64,000 nt of DNA from contig NC_003070.9 in NCBI RefSeq assembly GCF_000001735.4, positions 8,618,001-8,682,000 of the forward strand. The letters are read 5' to 3'. The position numbers and the translations under genes are program-made. Positions 51,001 through 60,857 of this stretch are shown here, in pieces. Every line of letters begins with the position of its first letter. Within the stretch, counting starts at the first letter, position 1. Below the pieces are notes generated by a model that made no database searches, was not told the origin of the DNA, and saw only the letters and a program-made list of their open reading frames with translations. This DNA comes from Arabidopsis thaliana. Its lineage: Eukaryota > Streptophyta > Magnoliopsida > Brassicales > Brassicaceae.

Positions 51001-54000
51001 CTTGAGCTGCAAAAAGCAGTTGCAGATGCCTCCTCTGTAGCTAGCGAACTGGATGAAGTTCTTGCAACCAAAAGCACACTTGAAGCTGCACTCATGCAGG
51101 CTGAAAGAAATATATCTGATATTATTAGTGAAAAGGAAGAGGCTCAAGGCAGAACTGCTACTGCAGAGATGGAGCAAGAGATGCTGCAAAAAGAAGCTTC
51201 AATTCAGAAGAACAAATTAACAGAAGCACATAGCACCATAAATTCACTTGAAGAAACACTTGCTCAGACAGAAAGCAACATGGATTCGCTGTCCAAACAA
51301 ATTGAAGATGACAAAGTTCTTACTACAAGTTTAAAGAATGAGTTAGAGAAGCTTAAAATTGAGGCAGAATTTGAGCGTAACAAGATGGCCGAAGCTTCCT
51401 TGACAATAGTATCCCATGAGGAGGCACTAATGAAGGCAGAGAATAGTCTTTCTGCTTTACAAGGAGAAATGGTGAAAGCTGAAGGCGAGATATCAACTCT
51501 CAGTAGTAAACTTAATGTATGCATGGAAGAGTTAGCTGGATCAAGCGGAAACTCACAGAGTAAATCTTTGGAGATTATTACTCATCTTGATAATCTCCAG
51601 ATGCTACTGAAGGATGGAGGTCTAATTTCCAAGGTGAATGAATTCCTTCAAAGGAAGTTCAAGAGCCTTAGAGACGTGGATGTCATTGCTAGAGATATCA
51701 CACGAAATATTGGTGAGAATGGATTATTGGCAGGGGAAATGGGCAACGCTGAGGTAACAGTATTCTCTTACCTTTCCAGATCAATCTTTCTTCTGTTAGT
51801 TCACTTTTTTCTACTCAAATTTACAGCTGCCCTTCATCATTCCTGTTTGCATATTTGTTGGTTCCAAAGATGCCTTAACCTGTAGCGATCTCCTATTTGT
51901 TGTTTGCCAAGGATGCAACATTAGTTAGAATCTGTTTTTGTGGGAGTTGATTAATGGAGATATTATGAAATTATTATTCTGTGAAACATTTGTCAGTATA
52001 GATGGGCTAGACTTTAAGAATTCTCTCTTGGTCAATTTGTTAATAGGCTGTTCTCTTGATAACGCTGTTATATTTCCAGGATGATTCGACTGAGGCAAAA
52101 TCGTTGTTGAGTGACCTTGATAATTCAGTGAACACAGAGCCGGAGAATAGTCAAGGGAGTGCAGCTGATGAAGACGAAATTTCTTCATCCCTTAGGAAGA
52201 TGGCAGAGGGGGTCAGGCTGAGAAACAAAACCCTCGAGAATAACTTTGAGGGTTTCTCAACTTCCATTGATACTCTCATAGCGACTTTGATGCAAAACAT
52301 GACAGCAGCTAGGGCTGATGTGTTAAATATCGTGGGTCATAATTCATCCTTGGAAGAACAGGTGAGGAGTGTGGAAAATATTGTTCGTGAACAGGAGAAC
52401 ACTATATCTGCATTACAAAAAGATTTGTCATCTTTGATATCTGCATGTGGTGCGGCTGCCAGAGAACTGCAGTTGGAAGTGAAAAATAACCTCTTAGAGT
52501 TGGTTCAATTCCAAGAAAATGAAAACGGTGGTGAGATGGAATCAACTGAAGACCCACAGGAGCTTCATGTAAGTGAATGCGCCCAAAGGATAAAAGAATT
52601 ATCTTCTGCCGCAGAGAAGGCATGTGCTACTCTTAAACTCTTTGAGACAACAAATAATGCAGCTGCCACTGTAATCCGAGATATGGAGAACAGGCTAACA
52701 GAAGCATCTGTCGCTCTAGAAAAGGCTGTGTTAGAAAGAGATCTAAACCAAACTAAGGTTTCAAGTTCTGAGGCCAAGGTGGAATCTCTGGAAGAGCTTT
52801 GCCAAGACCTGAAACTTCAGTTGGAAATCTCAGAGTGAAGGAAGAGAAATGGCATGAAAAAGAGGTGGAACTGTCTACGTTATATGATAAACTATTGGTG
52901 CAAGAGCAAGGTAATTTTTATCTTTTGTTGTCTCTCATTTCTTTAAATCTTCATCACATAATTACCACTATACTAAAATGTCACGTGCTGTTGCTTCGAA
53001 TTGCAGAGGCAAAGGAAAATCTAATTCCAGCTTCTGATATGCGAACCCTTTTTGACAAAATAAATGGTATTGAAGTGCCATCAGTAGATCTAGTCAACGG
53101 ATTAGATCCACAGAGTCCATATGATGTGAAGAAGCTATTCGCGATTGTTGATAGTGTTACTGAGATGCAGCATCAGATAGACATCTTATCATATGGACAA
53201 AAAGAGCTCAATTCTACTTTGGCAGAAAAGGATCTTGAAATTCAAGGTCTAAAGAAGGCGACTGAAGCAGAGAGTACGACCGAGCTAGAGTTAGTGAAGG
53301 CAAAGAATGAACTGTCCAAGCTAATATCTGGCTTGGAAAAACTGCTGGGTATATTGGCAAGCAATAATCCTGTTGTAGACCCAAACTTCTCCGAGTCATG
53401 GACACTCGTACAAGCACTAGAAAAAAAGATAACTTCCCTTCTCCTAGAATCAGAGAGTTCAAAATCAAGGGCCCAAGAACTTGGTTTAAAGTTGGCCGGT
53501 AGCGAGAAACTTGTCGATAAACTATCATTAAGAGTCAAAGAGTTTGAAGAGAAACTTCAAACCAAAGCAATTCAGCCTGATATTGTTCAAGAAAGAAGCA
53601 TCTTCGAAACACCGAGAGCACCTTCTACCTCAGAGATATCCGAGATTGAGGACAAGGTAATATCTTATTTCGTGCTATTTCAGCTTATTCCTTGACCCTT
53701 GTTTTGTTTACGCCATCCGCTGCCATTGTGATTGGTGATATCTTATAAGTAATCATTTAGCTTCAATCTCTTGCTATGTTTTGATCTCCAAGTTTGGACT
53801 GAACCCATTTTGTTCTCAGGGAGCCTTGGGAATAAAATCAATATCACCGGTGCCTACAGCAGCACAAGTGAGAACAGTGAGGAAGGGATCGACGGATCAT
53901 CTTTCAATCAACATAGATTCAGAGTCCGAGCATCTGATGAACAACAACGAAACAGATGAAGATAAAGGTCAGGACTCTGGCGTCTACATATATATCTCGC

Positions 54001-54338
54001 TTATTACTTAAGTATGATACCGCTCGGTTGACTCATATCTTAAACACAAATATTCTTTGGCAGGACATGTTTTCAAGTCTCTCAACATGTCTGGTCTGAT
54101 TCCAACGCAAGGAAAGATAATAGCAGATCGGGTTGATGGAATATGGTAAATATACTCACTAATATCGAACAGTTCTGTAATAGCTCCCAAATATTTCCAT
54201 CTTACCAATCCCCGGGTTTGATTTCTGCAATGCAGGGTCTCAGGTGGAAGAGTATTGATGAGCCGTCCTCAAGCAAGGCTTGGCGTTATGGTATACAGTC
54301 TCTTATTGCATCTGTGGCTCCTAGCCTCCATCTTGTAA
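48072..54338 (+). CDS. TNO1: TNO1-like TGN coiled-coil protein with C-terminal membrane anchor; one-base frame break in this sequence
   Basis: Eight exons: 48072-48173, 48264-48395, 48499-51753, 52080-52910, 53007-53656, 53820-53967, 54064-54145, 54236-54338. Nearly the whole protein is long heptad-rich coiled coil (for example ELEQSLAEKTKELEECLTK; golgin-like), after an acidic N-terminus. It ends in a tail anchor LGVMVYSLLLHLWLLASIL. TNO1 interacts with the SYP41 syntaxin and is needed for vacuolar trafficking at the trans-Golgi network. Exons 1-3 and 5-8 join cleanly. Inside exon 4, after LCQDLKLQLE, the frame runs into a TGA at 52836-52838, while the family text continues one base out of phase as LRVKEEKWHEKEVELS. 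The full chain would be about 1767 residues. Either the sequence lacks a base in an A run near 52827 or this allele is truncated. Confidence 0.88.
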
Positions 54339-56055
54339 TCAAGACAGGTGACTCTTAGGTCTCTCACATGAAACTACTACACACAAAAGAAACACATAAA
54401 TTGCTCTCTCTTCTCTTCTCTATTCTTCCATTCTTTGTCGACCCGTAAACAGAGAATGATAGGTGTCGTCTTGTATATATAACCTGAATAATGTCTCGAT
54501 TATCTGCGAGCTTTTTTTCATTATAGTTCTTCAGTTTCTTAGTCCTAGAATGTTTAATTAGGACTCCGAAAATGGAGCAGTAAGTTATTACAGTTTGTTT
54601 TTGTTTGTGTCTCAAAGTTTTTCAGAAAAGTGAAACATATGTTCCATGACTTAACATGTTTTGTGTCGGCAACGACTTTTAAGTTTCGAATGATTTTGTA
54701 AACAATTTTTTGAATAGTAGTAAGTAGTATGATCTAACGAAACTAATCATTTTGACTCTTTAATAGCCTTTGACTTCGAGAGTAGCGAGAGAGAGAGACT
54801 TATTGACTTCATACCTACCACTTATTAACTATGTTATCTATTCCCAAAGATTGAGCTTTGGAATTGACGTATTCAAGCTTTGCCTCTACTATAACCAAAA
54901 GCAAGAGATAAATTAACTTGCTCTAACCAGAAAAGCTCGTCTTTAAACAATAGAGGCGACTAGAGGAAAATACATTTTTTTTTGTTTGCATCTATTGTGT
55001 ATCAAAACTAGAATCGAATTTAACTGATGAGCTAAATTAGCTAAACACAATATAGTAACGTGATTAATGTTGAAATTCAGAAATGGAACTAGATTATTAA
55101 ATTTTAACACCAAAAAGACTGTCCACCAATTGAATGCATAGTCCTTTTTATAGTGAAAAAATGTCCCAACCCCAACCTACCAAATTCCCAAAAGAATCAT
55201 ATTCTTCCTGTTGTATTTGAATTTTGAGTTTTGAGCAACACAATAACAACTTTTAATTAGATTTTATTTTCTTTTTAATGAAAGATGACTTATCCAAAAT
55301 AGTTTGATGACTTGGTCTTTTCTTGCAAACTAAAATTTTTGTCTGATACTCTCTTGTTAGTCATTTCAACTCAGTTTGTAGAAACCATCGTTATTACTTA
55401 TTAATGCCGAAAATCTGCCATGGAACCAAATCATTAAATTTAACAAAGAACTGTCCAAAAAAGGGTAATTTAAAGATAAATTATTTTCATTACAACAGTA
55501 TTAATGTATTAGAATTATTAAATATAAAACAAATTAGCAAAATTAAAGAAACAATATGAAAATAGTAGGCAAAACATAAGCAAAACAAATTTTGGTCAAA
55601 AATAGAAATTTAAGGTTCAAAGTTGAGATAAATAAATGATTATTGATATAGAAACTAAACTACACACAAAACTGTACGTAATAATACAAAATATTACAAA
55701 AACATTCAAATTTAATGGTATATAGCCGTATTACTTAGATGGCAATTGTGTAATGAATGAGATCATAATCTTCCTTAAGACGGCGTTACCCAACCTACCA
55801 GTCTCCCTAAAGATCATAATCTTCCTTAAGACGATCACTTATCCTATATAGTACATGTTGATTTGACCTTTTCTTGTAAGCTATAATATATTGTAAAACA
55901 CATTTTGTATAAAGAAAATTAAGATTGAGCAAGGAAAATAATCTCTCTCTCTCAACTCTAGTTTTCCTACTTAAAGAGTTAGTTCCAAACCAAAATGTCA
56001 TGACAAATAATCAGCTAACAAATATAGGAAAAAAGAAAGAAAGAGAAAGCAGAAC
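54339..56055. other. Intergenic: TNO1 3' flank and KCR2 upstream region with internal duplications
   Basis: 1.7 kb, AT-rich. A 22-bp direct repeat (GATCATAATCTTCC...) lies at 55761-55782 and 55812-55833. The motif CCCAACCTACCA occurs at about 55173 and 55789, each followed by a similar but diverged stretch (CTTATCC.A.ATAGT..., CTTTTCTTG.AA.CTA), at about 55180-55345 and 55787-55885. No supported gene. Confidence 0.55.
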
Positions 56056-58277
56056 ATGCAGGGAGCATGCATCTCCGAGAGTCAGCCATGGTATCTCCAT
56101 TTCGTATGCTTCATAGGCTTTCTCTTTCTCCTTAGAGTACTATTCATTCCTCTCCTAAAATGGTTCACCACAAGATTCCTCCTCACACCCAAGCGGCTCA
56201 AGCGGTACGGCTCATGGGCTATGGTCACTGGAGCCACCGAGGGGATCGGACGCGCCTTTGCTCACGAGCTGGCCAAACACGGCCTTAACCTCATCCTAGT
56301 CAGCAGAAACCTTTCGAAGCTCGAATCTGTCTCTGATGATTTCCAACAAGAGTTTCCCCACATCAAGATCAAGATCATTCCATTTGACTTCTCCTCTGGT
56401 AACAATAATAAATACACTTTCTTACTTTAGGTCAATCCTATAGAACTAGTCTATACATAGTTATCGACATTATGTGTGTGTGTGTGTGTGTGTGTGTATT
56501 AATACTAGTACACGATTGCAATATTGAATAAATATTCTTGTTTCAACGACCAGGGTAAATATACCATTACTCAATATGAATCATTTCAAATAGTACACAA
56601 TTACACTTATTGTATCTAGGTGTGTGTTTGTCAGAGATTTGCGAAAAAAAATAGTACATAGTTACACTTATTATGTGTTTGTAAGAGGGCAAAAACAATC
56701 GATTTTGTTATAGTTTTGCTGGAAAAAAATACATGATATTTACAAGATTAAACAGAAAATTAAATATTTAGAAATATATTTTGTTAAATGACCTAGTAGT
56801 TGTTTAATGCATATTTATTATGTCATTTGGTAATTTTAAGCTATTTTCCGTCTGCATAAATATACATAGAACCCAAGAAATGTAGCATACATAAGTCTAT
56901 ATATGGAATAGAAAAGATGTACTTGAAAGAAAGAAAAACTGTGCAGAAGGAGGATACGGAGCAATCGAGGAAGGGATAAAAGGCCTTGAAGTTGGGATTT
57001 TGATAAACAACGTTGGTATTACTTATCCACGCGCCATGTTCTTCCACGAGGTTGACCAACTTACATGGACCAAAATCCTGAGGGTTAATCTTGAAGCCAC
57101 CACTTGGGTCACACGATCACTCATCGGACCAATGCTTCACCGCCGCCGTGGAGCCATCGTCAATATTAGCTCCGGCGCTGCCGTTGTTGTCCCTTCTCAT
57201 CCCCTCTACGCCATCTACGCTGCCACCAAAGCGTAAGGACTTACCACTTTCACTTTTCTTTCACCAAATGCACATTTAATACATCATCATACCTATACTA
57301 GCTAGCTAGATTAAGGTTTCCATTCCGTTCTTTCCTTTTCTTGGTAGTTGTTGTATAATAAATACGAAAAAGCATATTAGCAGCACTTGTGTGGAGCTTG
57401 AGCATTGACGATCCAAAAGTCTCTAATTTAATTTATTGATGTGTATATATCTCCCCCGATTAAGACACGTGACTTTCTTATTTCTACTACTGTTATATGG
57501 TAAATGCATGCTTAAAAAAAAAAAAAAAATAAATTAAAAAAAAAAAAAAAAATGCATGCTTAAAAGGAATTGAAGTATAATCATACGATAAAACCTCAGT
57601 CTAGACTGAAGTGTTGTTCGTAAAAAATGACAACTAACATTTTTACTTTGAAAGCAGTAAATAGTAGTTTTCCTTTTCATTGCATTAAATATTACTACTG
57701 TCTAGATATTTGCATTAATCATGATTTAAATTGTTTAATTTGCTCAATTATTCATCTAACTATATCATTATATTACCTACCTGAGCGCAGATTGTCTCTG
57801 TCACATTAAGAAATCTCTAAACACGTGTATGCAGTTATGTGGATGCACTATCAAGATCTCTACATGTGGAATATAAGCAGTTTGGTATTGATGTCCAGTG
57901 CCAGGTACTTTTTCTTCTTTTTTTTGTATTCAAAGACTATCCAATATATGTATTATAGCATATTTTTGTACTCCCTCAGGTAATACGTAAAAGATTTAAT
58001 GTTATAATGCACGTACGTGTGTAAATCAAATGGACAGGTTCCCTTATACGTGTCAACAAGGATGGTGTCAGAAGTGGCAGCTATAGACAAACCTAGCTTA
58101 TTTGTACCGTCGCCTGAAGTCTACGCAAAAGCGGCGGTGGCGCAGATCGGAATTGGATCACGTTGCTCGCCGTTTTGGGCTCATTCTCTTCAGTGGTTTC
58201 TTGTTGGACTTGTACCGGATAACCTTGTTGATACTTGGCGTCTCTCTATCGGACTTCGCAGAAGAAGTTTATCTTAA
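56056..58277 (+). CDS. KCR2: Very-long-chain 3-ketoacyl-CoA reductase homologue KCR2
   Basis: Four exons: 56056-56398, 56947-57232, 57835-57904, 58038-58277; 312 residues. A membrane helix occupies about 15-38 (LHFVCFIGFLFLLRVLFIPL). The short-chain dehydrogenase core follows: SWAMVTGATEGIGRAFAHEL (cofactor loop at about 53-65), LINNVGITYP, NISSGAAVVVPSHPLYAIYA with YxxxK (Tyr204, Lys208). The C-terminus is RRRSLS and lacks the KKxx-type dilysine retrieval signal of yeast and plant KCR1 relatives. KCR enzymes reduce 3-ketoacyl-CoA in the ER fatty-acid elongase. Published work, as I recall it, finds KCR1 to be the functional one and KCR2 not to replace it; the catalytic residues are nonetheless kept here. 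Introns carry a GT microsatellite and an A-rich insert. Confidence 0.92.
56473..56497. repeat. (TG)n microsatellite in KCR2 intron 1
   Basis: Uninterrupted TG dinucleotide run of about 25 bases inside the first intron of the reductase gene. Confidence 0.95.
57504..57565. repeat. A-rich insert flanked by 14-bp direct repeats in KCR2 intron 2
   Basis: ATGCATGCTTAAAA occurs at 57504-57517 and again at 57552-57565. Between the copies is only a poly(A)-like stretch interrupted by TAAATT. It looks like a template-slip or a poly(A)-tail-type insertion with target duplication, with no other content. Confidence 0.8.
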
Positions 58278-58439
58278 TGATCATATTTTCAAGTTTGTAT
58301 TTGCTCCTCCACCTTTCGTGGATAAATATATGGCCCATTGGGCCTGACAGAAAAAACTTATAGAACACAATTTGCCCTTTAATAATATTTCAATGTGACA
58401 TAAAAAAACAACAATATATTTAAGTACGAAACAAATAAT

Positions 58440-59159
58440 TCAAGACCGAACTAGGATGGATGAATCCCTTTTCTTCCTAAACACGACCTCTGTATCCAAC
58501 CCAAAGCCGTCCACATTTCTTACATGAACCACCTCCGATTGTCGGAATAGTTTCACCAATGCCTCCACACTGAAGAGATCATTGGCTGAATACTTATCCG
58601 ATCGTGTAGAGAGAGCCACGTGTAAAACACATAAACCTCCAGGTCTCAGTGTCCGTTCGATCTCTCCAACAAACTTGTCCGGATAAAGTGCATGATCAAA
58701 CACGTTGGAGAATTCAAAATCAAAAGTCTCATCATCGAACGGCTGGTGATGAAAGTCACCTTTGACCACCAACGGCGGATATGGCACCAGATCCATTCCC
58801 ACCGAGTCGTTTACGCCTACACGTTTCAGGGCCTCCACTTCTTGCCCGACTCGAGCTCCGAGGCAGAGACATTTAGAGTCTTTGGATAAGAGGCCTTGAC
58901 GTTTCAGATCTTGGAAGAATCTTGAGAACACTTTGATCTTACGGTCCCAGTCTCGTGTCATCCATATCGTACGAAGCCTAGGGTTAAGCGTTTTGTTGAG
59001 CTGTCGTTGGATGTAGTAATCGTAAGACGTGTAACCTGGTCGGATCCTGATGAGTTCTTTTTCGGGTTTACGTAGTTGTATAGAGAAGAACAGGATGAGA
59101 GGGAGAGTGAGGAAGATAGAGACTAAGACGTATTTCAGAATCGGCTTTGGTTGCTTCAT
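58440..59159 (-). CDS. Membrane-anchored SAM-dependent methyltransferase-like protein (At1g24480-like)
   Basis: Single exon, 239 residues. The start is the first in-frame ATG (MKQPKPILKYVLVSIFLTLP). A membrane helix spans about 8-27, a short stem follows (PGYTSYDYYIQRQLNKTLNP), then a class I methyltransferase core. Motif I-like CLCLGARVGQEVEAL is at about 97-111, the acidic loop VGMDLVPYPP at about 120-129, and FDDETFDFEFSNVFDHALYP and LRPGGLCVLHVALS follow. Normal motif I GxGxG is altered to GARVGQE, as seen in a plant-specific subgroup of type II membrane proteins. A Golgi/ER location with the enzyme domain in the lumen is inferred; the substrate is unknown. The tail-to-tail distance to KCR2 is 162 bp. 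Confidence 0.88.
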   Translation of the reverse strand: MKQPKPILKYVLVSIFLTLPLILFFSIQLRKPEKELIRIRPGYTSYDYYIQRQLNKTLNPRLRTIWMTRDWDRKIKVFSRFFQDLKRQGLLSKDSKCLCLGARVGQEVEALKRVGVNDSVGMDLVPYPPLVVKGDFHHQPFDDETFDFEFSNVFDHALYPDKFVGEIERTLRPGGLCVLHVALSTRSDKYSANDLFSVEALVKLFRQSEVVHVRNVDGFGLDTEVVFRKKRDSSILVRS

Positions 59160-60857
59160 TTCCTCGAATGAGAAATTTGCATACACAAATCTTTCTCTCT
59201 CTCTCTCTCTACAGGTGCATGAAAATGGAGGGAAGAAAAAGGTGTACTAAAAGGCAAGGCAAATTGAGAATATCTCAGCTAATGTTTACACGACACGTTC
59301 CCAATAGTAATGATTAATTATGTTAAGGTTATTAGTTTAACACTTAAGAGAAATAAAATGAATAATTACAATGAGGATTGAGAAAGTGCGTGTAAAGGCA
59401 GCTTTTAATCTTAACCGTCGATTTGCTTAAGTAGCATGCAGCTCATCTGCTAGAGATTACCATATTATAGTGTAAACTGTGAAGTGGGAAGGTGATCATT
59501 TCCGATTTCTTCATTTTCAATTGGTATTTGATACCTATGAGTATCTTATTTAGTTATATGTTCTAAATGTACTCGGAGATTTTGGAAAATTCTTCTGTAA
59601 ACAATATACTAGCTTGGTTCAAACATCTCAAATAAAAATACATTTGTTATGATCTTAGAAATGTTTTCTTTATTTTGATGTGTGAACAAATGTGGAATTA
59701 CTATTTTGAATCTCTACTGTGTGTGGGTGTGTGTTAAACCTCTATTTTTAGATGCATACATTACTAAGGAGTGAATTATCTATCTTTACATTGCTCCAAT
59801 ATTTCGAAGAAATGATATATCCTTATAATGATCCCAAATAGTTTTCTACCTGTATTTGTCTTGATAAAATAAAATAAAAATTACTTCCACTATTTTAAAG
59901 ATGATTAGAACGATAATTTTCTTTTAAAAAAAATGGTAGCTAGATAGAAAAAGAAAGCAAATGAGAACACGACATATGTGACTGGATGACTTTTGCTTTG
60001 TAGATAAATTAACTTAGCCAAGCGGTCCAAACGTTAAAAAAGTTCAGTTGAATTCAAATTATCAATTATCAAAAAAAGAAAGTTCAAGTTGAATTCAAAT
60101 ATATTAGGCTGACTTTTAAAGTGTGTACGCATTGGCTTAATATTTTATTTTGTTGGTAGATAATACGATTTGCTTAACATTGCCATTTAACGCCAATACT
60201 TTCCAAAAGTTAAGTTGAAAGATGAATTGAAATGTTATTATACTTACAACTGTATGTTTTTGTATTAGCCGAAAAGCTGTCGAACAAATTATTGTAACTA
60301 ATTCCAAACGTTGTTGGTTTAGTCGGAACCACATCACGTATGATTGACCCTTTCGACGTCGGACGACCCATCCAACTTCTATAGTCTACTAACGAAGTCA
60401 ACCACTCTATGATTACTCTGAACATTCCTTTACCACTAACAATATGATTTAAAACCTCTTTGCACATTCTTATATTGGTCTTTTGTTGTCATCGAATTAT
60501 TTCATTTTTATAAATGTGCCATTTTGTGTCATTACCTCGATCCACGTTTTGATCGTATCAGATATAGATAATGTATGTTTTAAAAAATGCATAGTGTTTG
60601 TTTTCTAAGTTAAACTCCGAGGAACAAGTTTACATTTGGAATCCCATTGGCAAAAAGTTGTCATGACTATGAATATTATATTCGGGAATTCACAATTATG
60701 TTTCTTTCTAAGAGAGGATGTTTTAAATCAATTGGAAAGTGTATGGTGTTTCATAATGTTTTCCGTAAATGTAGGGCTAAAATGATTAATTTCTTCCACT
60801 AATATTGAGCATGCACGTATAAATAAGCACAAGAAAATACATTCTTGTCTATTGGTG
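59160..60857. other. Intergenic, AT-rich; promoters of the methyltransferase-like and malectin-like genes
   Basis: 1.7 kb. Next to the methyltransferase gene a CT run (59192-59210) lies in its leader. The rest is AT-rich. An 85-codon open frame on the minus strand (60467-60210) is a little less AT-biased but has no recognisable homologue. No gene is called. Confidence 0.5.
60810..60825 (+). promoter_or_regulatory. RY motif and TATA box of the malectin-like gene
   Basis: CATGCA (60810-60815) is directly followed by TATAAATA (60818-60825), 33 bases before the start codon at 60858. CATGCA is the core of RY elements bound by B3 seed regulators in plants; use here is inference. The short distance to the ATG would give a very short leader, so another start site is possible. 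Confidence 0.45.

Noticed and set aside
59160-59186. N-terminal extension of the methyltransferase-like protein
   Set aside because: The extension starts at GTG, not ATG; the first in-frame ATG is at 59159.
60210-60467. 85-codon minus-strand frame in the intergenic region
   Set aside because: No recognisable motif, AT-rich promoterless context, no homologue known to me; left as a possible remnant only.
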